In this document: in pieces, positions 24,901-39,152 of the stretch
How positions within the stretch are numbered: position 1 is the stretch's first letter
How the letters are laid out: each line of letters starts with the position of its first letter
NCBI RefSeq assembly: GCF_028769735.1
Contig: NC_088172.1
Location: 35,578,897 to 35,642,896, forward strand
Reading direction: 5' to 3'
DNA: 64,000 nt
DNA from: Zonotrichia leucophrys gambelii
Taxonomy: Eukaryota; Chordata; Aves; Passeriformes; Passerellidae
Translations under genes and position numbers: made by a program
Notes under the pieces: model-generated
Database searches by the model: none
What the model was told of the DNA's origin: nothing
What the model saw: the letters and a program-made list of their open reading frames with translations, nothing else

Positions 24901-27900
24901 CAGAGAGGAAGGAGATCTAGGCTGTGATCCTAAGGACCTGTATTTGAGCATGAATCTTACAATGCTGTAACAGACTGCAGAGGACAGACCAAGCACAACT
25001 GATCCAAGGTTCAAAGATGTAAAGAGATGGAAATTTTTCTTTTTTGTTTAAAGCATAAATAGTAAATCACTGAAGCATTTCCAATAGTCTGTCTGCCGAA
25101 AATAAACCACAGAACTGTTGCATATTTTCCCTCAAGAAAAGGGAAAGAGTACTTGCTCCTGATGGCAACACACTTCCTAACATGACGTTTTGCAAGAAAA
25201 ATACATAATGTCAAGATACTTTTGAGCTGTCCTGCCTCCTCAATTAATATAAAGAAAACTTCCTTATCATTACACCTATATTCAGTCTCTGGGGAGACAG
25301 TCCAGAAGGAAGATTGTATTGCTTCAGCTGGGTACTGAAATCTCTGTAAGCAGCCCCTTACCTCTTTGACATCTCCTCTTAGATGTCTTGTCAGAGTGTC
25401 TGCCTCTGACATCTCTTTTCGATGTCTTTTGTAGTTGCTTTAAATAGAACATGGCCAAAAATTAAGTTCTCATCCTTCCCTATGTCCCTTTTATTGTTAT
25501 CAACAGTGCTATTATCATCCCCATCTCTCAGCAGTCGGCATGTTCATAGTTACACTTCTGAATTCTTTTACTTGCCAAAATTTGTCTGGTCGGATCAACA
25601 AGGTTTTTGTCACTGCTCTAGAAGTAATTAGGAAGGACAGATTTCTCAGCAAGAGAGAGGCACACAAGCAAATCTAGACCCGTGTTAGGATCCATGAAGG
25701 TTACTGCTTAAAGGGATAAGATTTTTAGTAGGGCAGTAGAGCCCAACAGAGGGGAAAAAATATTTCTCTCTGTGCTGTTTTAATTTGTACTGAAACTATT
25801 AATAGCCCAGGCTTTTCTCATTTCCTGTATTTTTCCCAGTGTGTTGTCCCTTTCTGCTTCTGCTCCCACCAGATTGAAAGAAAGAGTTATTTGTTGTCTT
25901 TAGAAATGTCATTTGTCCTGTATCACAGTATTTGATTTCCTGGCACCTTTTGCTCAACTCTGTGGTTCGCAGTGGGAATAATGTTGTGTGTCAGTGACCC
26001 CATCATATTATAGTACAACACTGAAGTTCTTTCAGGTATGCAGGAGAGGGAGAACTGCTAAGCGTTCGCTGCTGCACTCTCCCACAAAGAGCACTCTCTA
26101 TTTCAACGCATCATTTATTTAACATTTGACAGCCTCCAAAAGGAAGGGAGTCTTATCCACGCACTTAAATGGATTCTGGAAGGGTGAAATTCAGCCTGTA
26201 TTGCCATCAGGCAATCTGCAGATTCACTTAATTTGACTGATTTCTGCTAGTATTTTAATAATATCAAAAACAACCATTGCAGAAGTCTTGCTTTTTCAGC
26301 CTGTCCTGTCTTCGGAAGCAGTCTCCAGTATTCAGCCAGAAACTGATCATTCATTGTGTTTAGAGAGGTTTCTCCCTGACTTTGCTCCTCTGGCCCTGGG
26401 ACAGGGCCCCACCATATTGTTCTGGTTTGGGCAGGGACTTGGGAATGAGAGCAGAAGGGTTGGTGTCAGGGAGCTGCAGCCTCAGAAGCAAAATCCCCAG
26501 TGAGTTTTTGGGTGCTCCATTCTCAGGTAGTGCTGATGCACACACTTTCTGTGTTATACTAGAGCTTGTGTCCACCTGAGTCCTCAGGCAACTTGAATCT
26601 TCTCCTTGGCAATGTCATTTCTGCTTGTCCTGACTGAACTCAGGTATCCTGTTTCTTTTGTCTGTACTTGAAGCTCAGCTGACATTCTCTATTTCATATC
26701 TGGAGGGCACCCACCAATGTGTTATTTCTAGCTGACTAGTGCAAAATATGGTTCTTTTCTATTTTTTGAGAGTCAGGAGCTTCTAAAGTACCATCTCTTC
26801 TAAACTGCAGCCTTTACCAAGGATTATCTCTGTGACTTTATTTTAATTATTGCATCAAAAACATATTCAAATAGCTGTGTCATGTTTGTCATCAAGACCG
26901 CATAGGGCTGTTCTTAATATACTAAGATCATTATTGAGAGACTAAATATTTTTCTTTCATATAGCTCCTGTACACTGATTTGAGAATTTTTATAACTTTA
27001 CATGTTTCTGCTTTTGAGTTCTTGTGAGTTATATGAGATTAATTATTTTTAAAAGTTATGAATATAGGGTATTTTCAGATGTTTAATTACTGAAGAAATA
27101 ATAGCCCAATATCATTGAAGATACACAATTTTCAATAAAGTAGCTTAAAATATGAAATATTTCTTTATTGACATTTATATTAAAATATGGTACTCAATTT
27201 CTGTTTGTTTCAATTTCTATTAGAAATGCTAATTCAAATAAATTCAAGCTGAGAAAACAGTTTTGAAAACTAGCAGTTAAAAGAGATCCGGAACCATCAC
27301 TGAATAGGATATGGGAAAATTAATGCCATCCTTCTTAAAGCAGGTCGAAAATGAAAGCCTGAATGAGTATTAACACTATTCTTTAAAAACATGCAATACA
27401 ATATTCATTAAGTTTTGATCAAATGTTTTACAAATGGAGGATGATTCAGATCTTTTTATAAACTGATTTTATTGTAGGAGCATTTTACTAGTAGATGATT
27501 TGTCTTGCTAGGAAAATACTCTCCTCTTATTACATTCAGATTAGACTGAGATTTAGCTGAGCAGATTTTGAGATTTTGGTTTTTGGTTTCCTAGAGCTAT
27601 CCAGGATAACTCTCCTTCTGGTTTCATAGGAACAAATACTGTATTGAGTGTTTGCGATGGGAAGTTTGAGAAGGCTATTATCAAACTCTGAAAAAAAAGA
27701 TCCTGAACTTCTGCTTTATAATAACTTTTTAATACAGTATCAGAAAGATGCAAAAGATCTGCCTGGAGACTGACATTTAGCTATTGTGCTCTTTTAAATT
27801 AAATGACAGCTCATAGAGGCATTCCAGGGCTAGGTGTAGAATCCTGTTATTTAAACATTGTCAAAGCTTGGGTTTAATTAACTCTAATTCAGTGTAGTTT

Positions 27901-28324
27901 CCCCATCCTTGCATACTCTTTCTGTCTTTCTTTCAGTCCCTCTCTGTCTTTTCTTTCTGCTGGCCTTGAAAGGCTTTGGGCACCTGTCAGGGCTACAGTG
28001 GAATTTCAAATGCCTTCATGCCAGTTGCTGGGTGGAAGGGAAAATTACGTCCTGGCAGAGCAGCAGCAAAGCATTTCATTGTCAGCTGGGAGATTCGGGT
28101 TGCAGGGTAAAGCTGGAGTGTGCTAAGTCCTGGACTGGCTGGGGCTCTCAGTGTTCCAAATGATGTATGGTGGTTTCTGAGGCACAGAGACAACTTGCTT
28201 TGCTGATCAAAAACGTGTAGGACCCATTTGGACTTCCAGAGCCAGAGTGAACAGGTCATTTGTCAACTTCACCATCAAATCCATCAAATGAGGTGGCAGA
28301 ATTTGCCCTGTGCCTGTCCTGGAA
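21961..28324 (+). other. Intronic sequence, nothing recognised
   Basis: Mostly AT-rich unique DNA. A 9-bp inverted repeat with a one-base centre, ACACAAACC-T-GGTTTGTGT, lies at 22454-22472. Open frames up to 133 codons (minus, 25011-25412) carry no domain. Confidence 0.55.
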
Positions 28325-28606
28325 ATCACAGAATCATAGAATGCTTTGGGTCGGAAAGGACGTTAAAAATTGTCTCCTTCCATCCCCTGCCGTGGGCAGG
28401 GAACCTTCCACCACACCAGGTTGCTCAAAGCCCCATCCAACCTGGCCTTCAACACTTCCACGGATGGGGTGTCAACGACCTCCCTGGGTAGCCTGTGCCA
28501 GTAAATAATTTTACCAATCTCACCAACCTTCACAGCAAATGATTTCCTCCTGATATCCAATCTAAATCTATCTTCTTTCATCTTAAAATAGTTCTACTTG
28601 TCCTAA
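28325..28606 (-). mobile_element. CR1 LINE fragment, minus strand
   Basis: Well-preserved avian CR1 read from its 3' end: AATCACAGAATCATAGAATG, then CTTTGGGTCGGAAAGGAC, a CCATCCCCTGCCGTGGGCAG block, GGTTGCTCAAAGCCCCATCC, and the pyrimidine-rich TTCCTCCTGATATCCAATCT segment ending near TTGTCCTAA. The element is 5'-truncated at about 28606, the usual outcome of LINE retrotransposition. It lies antisense to the host gene. Open frames through it are by-products of the repeat, not genes. Confidence 0.95.
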
Positions 28607-31600
28607 ATGTCTCAGGAAGGGCTGTGGTGCCAGCTCAGTCTGCAGCTCTGGGATAGCAGTCCAACTGTGAAAGGGATGAGCAACAGCTCCTAAGAAAATC
28701 AGCCAGTAGCATGTGTGAGGGGATGGGAAAGCCATCAAGGAATGGGGTGGCACAAACATGTAAGGAGATCAAAGTCTTAAGTTGTCTTTCCTTTGGTGCT
28801 CATTCAGATTACTATTTTTTGGCAGAAGTAGCTCAGATTAAAGACAACCATTCCTGAATACTTTCAAAACAATAAATGGCTTTCTATCCATACCTAGCTC
28901 TCACCTCTCCTTGAAATGCTACTGCAGTTTTTCAGTCTCTATGGATATATGAATTACTAGTCTATTTCTCCAGTGTGATCTTGGATGAGAACTATTCCTA
29001 GGCCTTGAACGGCAATTTTGTAATGGAAGTTACAGTAGAACAGGCCAGGAGCCAAACAATACCCATTAAGGTTTGCTTTTATGTAACCACCATTCAAAAG
29101 CAGTCATCCAACCTTTGGGTGATAACAGTTTTCCACATCAGTTATGCCCAGTTCAACAGCTTGGTTGTCTAAAATAAACCCTAAATTTCTTCCTCTTTCT
29201 ATTTGATTGCCATTTGTCTCTTTGCATTCAGTTCACATTCTTTTTCTTTCAGAGCATTTATGGCTTCAGAAGCCTCTTCAATTTCTCACAGTGACTTCCC
29301 AAATAGTGAAAAATCACCTGCTGATTTTCCCAAGACCAGGAGAACTCTTTTTTGTCCTAATCAGCTGCCAGCATGTGCATGGTGTCTTTCATGCTAGTAG
29401 CTCCTGTCCTGGGTGCTCCCTGGCCACTGGGAGCAATGGGAGCAGCCCCCAGCTATCTCTGCCTTTTGGTAGATGAGCATCAACCCAGGGGGATCAAAGG
29501 AATTGAAAAATGTGGACAGGTAGTCAAATCTCATCAGCTCTCCCTCCTTTGTACTTACTAGGGATAGATGGACAGTCCTGAGGGAAACCCAGATGTGCTG
29601 AAACAGATGTCCAAGGAAGCAAGAAGACTCTCCCACTGGAGCAGCCTGTTTCTGTCTGCAGAAAGAGCCTGGAGAGCAAAATGAAGGCCAAATGCCTTTT
29701 ACACATCTAAATGTGGATTTGATAAATTTCAGCCCAAAATATGTACCCTCTGTAAAAGTATGCAAGTGTGTTTATCTTAATTTAATTTTAATAAGCAGTA
29801 TTTTGAGGAGTGCTCTCCTGTCCTCTGCCTGAGGGACTGGTGAGGAGAGCAAGCACATCCTCAGCCGTCTGCTGCAGTGCCAACAGAGGTGGACTGAAAC
29901 AACTGTCAAAGCTGACACATCAAAGATCTTTCTAGCTTTTCACAGCCTTGAGAAAAGACAGCCTACTCAGATGTTTTTCTTATTTTTTTCCAGATTTTCC
30001 ACAAATAGCCCCCTTCTCATTAAAAAAAAAAGAAAAATATTTTAATATGGATAATGCCATTATTTTTCCATCACTCGAGGACCGCTGTGATTCTTCTTAC
30101 TAAAAACATTGATCCACATGGGATACCATTAATACTGGAAAATAAGACAGAGTTAACACTATGTATTGCCAGTGCATGTATAGTGTATGTGTGAAATTAT
30201 AAACTTGAAAATGGGTGTACAAAATACATATGAAATTGATAAAATGGCAAAAGGTGTGTTACTTTCCAGTCTAGTAGAAATGAATAGGCAGGTAGAAAAC
30301 ATTGTTCTCCTCTGCTGGCTTTTAAGGCATGAAAAGCAATTTGAGATGTAGTCTTGCTTTAATGCCATTTTGATTCCTCCCACAGTAACGTCAGTGCCTT
30401 CCATGCGTGTGTGGCCACATACCTAACGTTTCTATAAAAGAAACTTGGTTCAGTTCTTGATAAAAATGTTTTATTGTGCTTCTACTATTCATGCAAACCC
30501 TAATTTTTTATAGTTCCATGAAAAGAACGCATTTCAGATTTAGTGGTGAAGTTTCCACCCAATTCATCATGTCCAATGCATGGGGCCATGTGTAGTGCTT
30601 GGCTTTAGGTGCCAGGGAGGTGACTTACTGCAATTGAGTTCAAGGAGACTGAAGATACTGGGTCAAACTGTGCTGTACTGTGCCATGAGGCCTTTGTTGT
30701 TACAGGTCCTAGTTCAGGCTAGTTATCCTGTGATCTGTTGGGGACACTGGAAGTCATTCCCAGAGAGATGAGCTGTAAGCTCAGGCACAGCTCCACCAGA
30801 CCAGCCTGAGTTCAGCCCACACAGCACCACTCTGTGTTGGGCTGTGGTTCTGTCATGCCCTGGCTCCTTTGGAAATCCAGCGTTGCTGCCCTACACTCCC
30901 TTCCAAGGTCTGCAAGTGCCCCGTGAGGTGATACAGGCACAGCTCTGGGGCTGAGCACCTCAAGCATCACATCCAGAGTAGAAACCACTTCCATCTCGGA
31001 GGAGGTGAGGGGGCAGTTTGTTTTGTGAACTCAGTGCTTTGATTATTCTATTCAAATATTAACATGCTTGGTGAGGTAGAACAAAATATCCTCTGGATTT
31101 ATAAATATTCATATACTAACATCTGCCACATCTGCATAGTTATAACTCTGTTTTCATGGGAGGAAAAGTGTCTCTTTGAGGAAGGTCCAAAGTAGCAGAG
31201 GGTTTCTCTCATCATACCTGTCACTTAGCAAGTTCCGTAACTTCTAAAGATCTCTAACAGTTGCATTATTTTAGAGTTAGCTAGTCCACTAGGATTTAAC
31301 TCCAGAATAACTGCTGTTAATGTTCCTGGATCATTTTTACTATGTGTATGTGAGGTAGTATATTTTTTTTACAACATATAACAGTGTCTTTGATCATTTG
31401 CTGTCTGATTTCGCCACTGGCACAGTCCTGAAACAGCTATGCTTTGCAGAGTTAATAGAGTCAGGTTTTCCTTATAGTGTTGACCTCTACCTTTGGTGCT
31501 TAAAAGCATACCTTCCCTTTTCTATGGCTTGGCACAAGCCTTCAAAACTCCATGTCCTCTCTTTTTCTTTTTTTTTTTTTTCTTGCTTTACAGTTTTACT

Positions 31601-34600
31601 TTATTTATGGTTATTCTGCTCCAAGATGTCTTTTCACTAGGTTTAGTCCTAGCTTTGTTCATCTGAATTTTGCCTCTAAGTCTACTTGGCCTTCTTCTTC
31701 CAAGAAAAATAAAAGAAAGTAGCCCAAAAATATAGTCAGCAGTCTTGTTTGTCAGTAGATACCAAACAAATCTATAGCAGCTAGCTTGCTAGTTATTAAA
31801 AAAAACCAACTTTTTCAAAAAGTTCATCATACTGGAAATCTTTGTGGCTTCCTAACTTTTGGGTAAAAGGAAGGCATTGTTTCAGTGCACCACCAAATAA
31901 GTGGGTGCACAGCAACCATATTATCTTTTTGCTTTTAAATAGAACTTGAAAAGATTGCACCTCAAGTAGATTCAAATTGAGTCCTTGATTGAATGTCCTT
32001 TTTTTCCTTCCTGAAGCTCTATTCAGTACTGTACAGTTGTTTTTAAGGAGTTATATAATTTTTTCTCATTTATACGATGAATACTAAGAACCACAAAATA
32101 ATGGTTTGAATTATTTCTTGGGTCCATCAACTACAAAGGAACAAAAGCATAAGAATAGCTAGAGTTTGCACTTCCAAACTTCCAGAGTTCTGAACTTTGA
32201 CTTCTTTTACTTGAATTAGTATTAAAGATTGTTGTGAAAATGATGTAAAATTTGTGTGATTAACACAAGAATTATATATCCCCTTCAAAGTGGGACTTGG
32301 GTCTTGCTTTTATGTGAAGTTGACATTGCTGTTCCCTAGAGAACAAGCAGAGATTTGAAGCTCTGATGAATGGCTGTTTTACAGAGTAGGTTCTTGCCTT
32401 CCTGCTCTATCTTTTTAACCTCTGACATTACTTTGGTTAGTCAAAAGCAGTTTGATCCTATTATTTCAAGAGAAATCATTATTTGTCTCTATGACATATT
32501 ACAGATAGGTTAAATTTTCAAGAGCTGTTAAGTCCCAGACTCAGATGTTATTTAGGCATTTTGAAAATGTTAATCTACATTTTCTGTGGTTTTGTTGGGT
32601 TTTTTTCATTTCTCAGAGTTCTTGCAGACAAGGACCCCAGACGTGCTGCTTCACCTTCAGTTTTATTTTACATTTACAGCATTATGAATCTTTAAAAATA
32701 AGTCGCAGCCTACCCAAATTACACTTCAACTGAGCAATTTGGTGTCCTTAGGAATGCACTGAATTATCTTAATCACATTCTCAATGATATATTACTACCT
32801 TTAAAATTATTGCTAGGAGAAAATCACAAGTGTATAAGAAGGAGCTGCAGAATAAAAGTGTAACAGTTAAAGAAAAAGAGAAAGACTAAACAAAAGCCAA
32901 GACAAGTTAAGTTGACTAGAAAATTAACATTAAAAGTCAGGAAATCAAGAAACAGTGTTTCTTTGGTGGTATTGCAAGTGTGTGTGTCTATAACTGTAAT
33001 TATTACACAGTACAGCCATGGGGACCAGAATCTGCTCTGGGTTGAAGGGATGTGCTGGTTTAGAACTGGGAAATACTCAGTGTCACTTAAAAAGGCTTTG
33101 TGTCAGTTTAACTCCACAAGACAATGCACAGCCACACAGCTGAAGCAAGCTCTGATTATGGCGAAGTAGGTACTGCTTCATGGCGTATTGACAGTGTCTT
33201 CAGTGAAATAAATTGTCCTTGAAACTATTTTTTCCTGTAAAATGCCATTTTAATCAGTTTTTCCCAAACCACACTAATTAGAAAAGTCATTTAACCATCA
33301 TTAACAAGGTACATATTTCCAGAATTTGTTATGAGAAATGATGTTGTTTCAAAACGTATTTTATATTTGTTATCCAGTTTAATGAAATTTAAATAGCAAG
33401 TTGATATGATAGTTCATTAAGATGTAAAATGGTCAAATACACTATTTTCATTTTAGAATGTCATGCTTTTAATTATGTTGTTGCTATTTAGTACTATAAA
33501 AACGTCCTATTTTCTAGGTCAATGTTTCATATTTGTGTTATGATTAAAACAGTTTGACATTTTGAATAAAAATGTACTAATTCATTGTATTAATTAAAAA
33601 TAATGACCTAGGAAAACCATTTCCAAACTAACCTAAAGACGTCAGCACTGTGAGACTTGACAGTTGTGCCATATTGTCACTATTAATGACATTTTCTACA
33701 GCAAAGTAAAAATGTACATACAAAGGGAAAAAAAAAACCAAATTGAGAACTATTTTCATTTTTAAAACTCTGTCCATGAAATCTTCAGTCCACTGAAAGG
33801 GTCACAGGTACTTGGAAAGACAAAACCAGCTTTTGAAATATTGACATTTCATGTGAAACATAAAGGGCAGCTTTTGCACAGGTAGATGTTTGTTCTTCTT
33901 CAATACATGTTGGCCTTCTGCTGTCAGAGTGGGGAGGGCAAGTACACGAGAGGTGGAATCACAAAGCCCTTGAAGTTTAGCCATAGATTTTTAATGAGGT
34001 TGTTCCCAAGGTTGTTAATTTGTACGCATAAAATGTATTGCTACATACTTAAGTAAAAGTACCACCATTTTCATTGTGTGTGTGTGTGTGGTTTGGAGAC
34101 ATGAGAAAAAAGGAATGAATGTATAATTACCTCCCCTGAAACTGGTTCAGACACACAGCACACACTGATTAGAGACACCAGATTCTATCGTGTCATAGGG
34201 CAACATAGCATTGAAGACAAAGTAAATGATCACTAACTGTTCTGTTCCTGAGGAATGCAAAATAAAAATTCAAAAGGCCACAGACAATAAGTGGTTGTTA
34301 TTTCATTTCCAGTCCTGTATGTTCCTTTTTGGAGCTTTTATCACTGAGTTTAAGGCTGCCCTTTGTGAGGACCTCAGAGGAAACCCTCCTCTAACTTGGT
34401 TGTAGGTCCTGGTTTTGTGTGTCACAGATCTGTGAAGTAGCCCGTGGATGAATGTCTATAAATCCCCATCAAGAATCTTCTATTTAAATTAAATCCTGTT
34501 ATTTTCTGTTTGCCTAAAGCTCTATCCATAATCCTCATGGTTTCAACAACAGTTTTCAAAGATACCACCCAGCCCTCCACATTTTTAATGCCCACATTCA

Positions 34601-34842
34601 AAAGTGGAAACAGTAAATGCTTTCCTGTGTATGTGGCTTTTCAGATCAGTGCAAGTGGCTTTATGGGCCCCTGTAAACCTGCAAACTAGTTGGGCAGCTC
34701 TTGTTCTAGATATTTCGGTCATTAGCGAGAAAAGCCACAAGTACCTTAAATTAAAATAGATCTTTGATTTCCCACTAGGACATCCAGAGAAGAAATTCAC
34801 TTCAGTTCTTTTGTGAAACTTTATAACTTTGTCTTCCCAGTG
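28607..34842 (+). other. Intronic sequence, nothing recognised
   Basis: Includes a G+C-richer stretch at 30580-31020 with no assignable repeat, a poly-T tract near 31566-31581, and a very AT-rich, repeat-free stretch at 33200-33620 that could be conserved but has no direct support. Confidence 0.55.
34075..34090 (+). repeat. (TG)8 microsatellite
   Basis: Eight TG dinucleotides without interruption; likely to vary in length. Confidence 0.9.
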
Positions 34843-34988
34843 CGGGCTGGAGCCCTGGTGAGGCTGTCATTTGAACTGGAGCTGTGTTGCAGGCTCTTTT
34901 GTTCTGTGCTCGCCTCAGATGCCGGCTCGCTGCCTGCTGGCGTGCCGGAGCGAGCGGGATGACTTGTGGTGACAGCTGTAAAGTTGCG
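34843..34988. promoter_or_regulatory. Small CpG-dense patch
   Basis: Nine CpGs lie in about 145 bp, six of them in 34923-34956. The inverted pair GCTCGCT and AGCGAGC (34925-34931 and 34949-34955) sits in the core. CpG density this high is unusual for the CpG-poor intron and could mark an alternative promoter or enhancer. A 98-codon open frame begins at 34884 but has no recognised homology. Confidence 0.35.
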
Positions 34989-37900
34989 GATGGGAGCAGA
35001 GAGAGGAAAAAAGCCCTTATTCAGTTAGGAGGGGTTTTATATCTCTCTGTTGCCATAACTACACAGAAGGAGAAAAACATGCTTCTTTCATGCTTGTCTA
35101 GATTCAAAATTGCCTGTTGTCATCCTTTCATAGGTTCAGCACCTTTGCGGGTTGGTTTGAGTAGCATTTTCGGATTATGAAATGATTGTGAAATTTGTAT
35201 ATTGCCTTCGCAGTTGAAATTTTGACTTAATCACCATGTTTTCTGAGGTGTTCCTTTGTTTTCGTTTGTTTCTGAAATGTTTTAGCCGAGTCTTATCAAC
35301 CATCTTCATTATGTGAAAGCCATTCAGCTCTCAAAATAGTCTTTATAAGCTTGCTTAATTCTTAGAGAGCCCATAAATTTTAATACTCATTAAATAAATC
35401 TGTGTCCTTTAATCTCAACCTACTTCTTAAAAGTGTTTCTTTTTTTTTTTTTTAATTCTGAGTTTGGTAAGGCAGCTACTTAAGCGCATCCTGATAATTT
35501 AATTCTCTATGAATAGAAACAACATTTGCAGTTAAATGGTTTCTTACATTATCAGCTAGTTATGGCTCATATTCTCTTGCCATACTGTACAAACCCCCTG
35601 CTCAGGCATGGATACTAAAGTGACTTTACTAGGATTTATATAAAAATATTTAATAATAACAGAAATACATTTCAAGAAGTTTGCTTAAAATAAAGGCTTA
35701 AAAATCAAGATTTTACCCTATCACAGGAAATTGTTACTTAGGCAGAAGTGAGAAGGACATTTTGCAAAATGTTTCATAAACAGCTACAATACTGTTAGAC
35801 TTTGAAAACTTTACAGTGCTTTAAAATGTAGGCGAGAAAAAAACAATTATAAAGTTTTTCGCATCTTCAGGACAGATAGGATGTAGAGATTTGAAATTAT
35901 TGTAAGTAGAATGATGTTCAGACAAAATCTTGACACAAATTATGGCTTTTTAAACATAAAATACCATGTTCTTAAAGCTCAAGGGGGTCCAAAATCTAGC
36001 TTATTTATATTTTTTTTCCAAACCTGTAGTAATTTATGATTCTTAGGTAAGTTAACAGCCCTATATTTAACTACTACAACAACTTCTGTAGTCATGATCG
36101 CAGCCCCCCACAGCTGCTGAAGCTACGCAGCAGGGAACCAGTTGCTGAAGTGGAGTTGTTGGATTGCAGAATACCCCAGGGAGGGCCTAGATTTGACAGA
36201 GAGCATTTTTTCTCTTTTTTTTTTTAATTTTTTAAAAATTGTTTTGCAATATTTGATTACATTTATCTGTTCTGATAGTGTAATGAATCACTAAGACTTA
36301 TTTGTGGGGACACACCAAAAAAACAGTTCTCTATGATATGATATGTCCACTGGACCAAGAAATACTGTCACATGCATTTAACCCAGTGCATAACACATGC
36401 CTGGTAGTAAACCATCCACAGAGTATGTAGGCCTAAATACTGAGATTTAATGCTTTGTTATTTATAGGTGATGTATAATATCTTCTGAAAGGGTGAAATT
36501 TCAGTGCCCAAGATTTGAATGCTTTTATTTGCTTTCATTAGGCATCCTGTACAGCAGTGTGTGAATGTTAGAAAATATGTGCATTACCACTGTCTAGTAA
36601 AAATGTATTTCAAAGATTTATGTTGATTACACTTACATACATTCCATGAAAAGCCTAAGCCATACCCCTGTTGAAGCTGGGCAGCTCTGCTTTGTTTAAA
36701 TGGGCAGAGGAGCAGCCTGGTCCTTGCTAATTAATGTATGCTAAGTGCTTTGAAGTCTTTGATTGTCAGGTGTTATACCTCAGAGCTGTGGCATCTTGGG
36801 GGTTGGGGTTTTTTGCTCTAATAGATGCAATTTACTCTGGATACATCACTGATTTGTTTTCAGAAGCCTGTCTTTTTTTTTCTTCTTTTTTTTCTTTTGG
36901 AGCATGCATGGTTTTTTTGCTGGCTGGTGGTGCCGATGTGCCTGTGGCTGTTGTTAACACACAACTGGCACCAAAGCTGGTCAGTGTTTCACTGGTGCTG
37001 CTGTATCAGGAGACTGTTGGTGATCACACCATCAGTTTCACAGATGGGTGCTGCTTGTTCAAAGCCTTCAAAACTGGGAAGCATTTAGCTAATGCCTTGT
37101 ACTACATACAGAGATCAAAAAGGTCCAAAAGCTATCCCTTTGTCTTCTGCTACAAGCAATTAGGATAATACTGAATCCATCCCAGACCACACAGTAATAA
37201 ATATTTTAGCCTTCCCTTAAGCCTGGATTGATAGTCAGGTCTGCCTCCTGGTAAATAAAACAATCAGAACTAAATTTCCCTTTGAATTTGGGCTATTCTG
37301 CATTTCCAGTGCTCACAGATTTGGGGTTTTTTTTTCCTTCTCTTTCTGCCTGTCTCTCTCATTTTGTCTCCAGAGAAAATTATTGTCTGCCTGGAAATCA
37401 AGTTACAGTGCTAACTGACATAGTGGCATGTTATATGTGGAGAAGGGACCAGACTGGCAGTTTGCTGGGATCTCCTGGGCTTTGTTTGCCTTGGCCAATA
37501 TAGAACACGCTGCAGCCAACTTTGTATTTATTCAGGGGTGAATCCTGAAAAAAAACCCCAGCAAATCCTGATATAGGAAGCTACATCTTTATCTCAACAT
37601 CTCAGTGGGTATTTTTATGCTTGGTCCTTTGGTCTTGCTGCCTTTCCTTACATAGATCACAGTGTGTGTTGGAAAATGAGAGAGATCAAATTGTCACCAT
37701 ATTCTTTTTCTCATTCTTTGCATTCATATATGTAATATAAATGCAGTTCATTTTCAAACCCGCTCACATATGCTCACTGTGCATTTGTAACCCTGTTTGA
37801 TTATAAATTAGCAGGCATGGATACCATAGAAAACTTTACCTCATAAATCAAAGCAGCAAAGGTATTCTAGCCCCTAGAACTCCTTTTTTTTATTATTTTA

Positions 37901-38440
37901 ATGCATAACTCTGGTACCAAAATCTCCAAAGTTGCATTTAAAGCGCTTTTTTTCCCCCTAGAGATTAAGGGTGTAGTTCGTCTCTGAATATAATCAGAAA
38001 GTATGTTGAAATAGTTCTGTGGTCTAATGGAGGGGAATATCAACTGTGTAATATGTGAAGGCAGCCTTGAAGTACCTCCTAAGGTCAGTTCCAGTGATGA
38101 TAATAGCCTGAAAATTAGTTTCAAAACATGATATGCTGACTTCCCTGAATTTTTAGTATGTTTAGAAAGGTTCCATTTACACATAGGGCTGCAGTTGTCT
38201 TCCTCAAGTGAATAATCACCACAGCTGACTTTACTGACCCTTTCTCATCATAAGGTGAGAAGAATTTGCCTATGTGAACAAAAAAAATTATTTAGCACAA
38301 CAGGGCATCTCATTGCCAACAATCCTTTGAGTAGAATTATCATATGCAACCACATATGTGTTGTTTAGCAGGATTTAAAAATATTTTCCAACTCTCCAGC
38401 ATCTGTTACTGTTTTCTTTAGCAGCACAGGTGTCTAACAG
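34989..38440 (+). other. Intronic sequence, nothing recognised
   Basis: A poly-T tract lies near 35438-35454. A 144-codon open frame at 36734-37168 is hydrophobic because of T-rich codons and has no recognised domain. Confidence 0.55.
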
Positions 38441-38620
38441 TGTCAGCACAGCCAAGATCTAGACAGGTTGGTCTGCACTACAAAGTCCTACTGCCATGGC
38501 TGTACCAGCTTGGAGTATGACAGCTTCACACCTTGCATTTCACATTGCTGTGCTGACAAAACCCAGCAGAAGATGACTCTCGTTGCCTTTGTTCAGGGGC
38601 TGGTGTAGCTGTGCCAGCAG
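38441..38620. mobile_element. Probable relic of a palindromic hAT-type MITE
   Basis: TGTCAGCACAGC (38441-38452) is perfectly inverted as GCTGTGCTGACA (38547-38558). A second imperfect inverted pair, CTGCCATGGCTGTACCAGC (38491-38509) and GCTGGTGTAGCTGTGCCAGC (38599-38618), overlaps it. The vocabulary (GTCTGCACTACAAAGTCC, TGTAGCTGTGCCAGC) resembles old non-autonomous hAT elements of reptiles and birds as I remember them. Ends and target-site duplications are not clear. Confidence 0.4.
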
Positions 38621-39152
38621 TGATACCTCTCCATCAGCATATGCTCCATCTTCACCAGGGTGTGTGGCTGGCTAGCACAGGCTCGTCAGGGCACAGCCTT
38701 GCCATGCTCGTGTTTAGTATTGAGCTTTTCTCAGTTCTTTTTATCTGGCTTAAGGGCTTGGGAAAGCAAAATGTGCAGGAGATATCCAGAACCAGTCGAG
38801 CATTTTCACGTGCCTTGGGTGCAGGATGGTGTCCTGTGGAAACTCCATAATGAATAGAGACTGGGAGAGGAGGATTGGGCACACCAGTATCATGTGACAG
38901 TATTTTGCACCTCCATCCCAAGCCTTTAGCAGCCCTGGCTCTTTGCAGTGCAGTATGGTACAGAGTGAGAGTGCTTCAGTTTGTCTGCCTCCCCCACCTC
39001 TCCCATAAAGGATCCTTGCACAGGCAGTCCCAGCTTTCTTACGCCCCTTCTCCTTCTGCTCTTGGAAAAGGAGTTCAACTGAAATTCAGATCCAATAAGA
39101 GAAAAAAAACAGTGGAAGTATTTATCTGCAACAGATTAGTTCTCACCTTCTG

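Noticed and set aside
28228..28581. Several open frames of 72-88 codons
   Set aside because: They lie in the CR1 fragment's non-coding 3' part and its edges.
36734..37168. 144-codon hydrophobic frame that looks like a membrane protein
   Set aside because: Hydrophobicity comes from T-rich codons; there is no known family and no start context.
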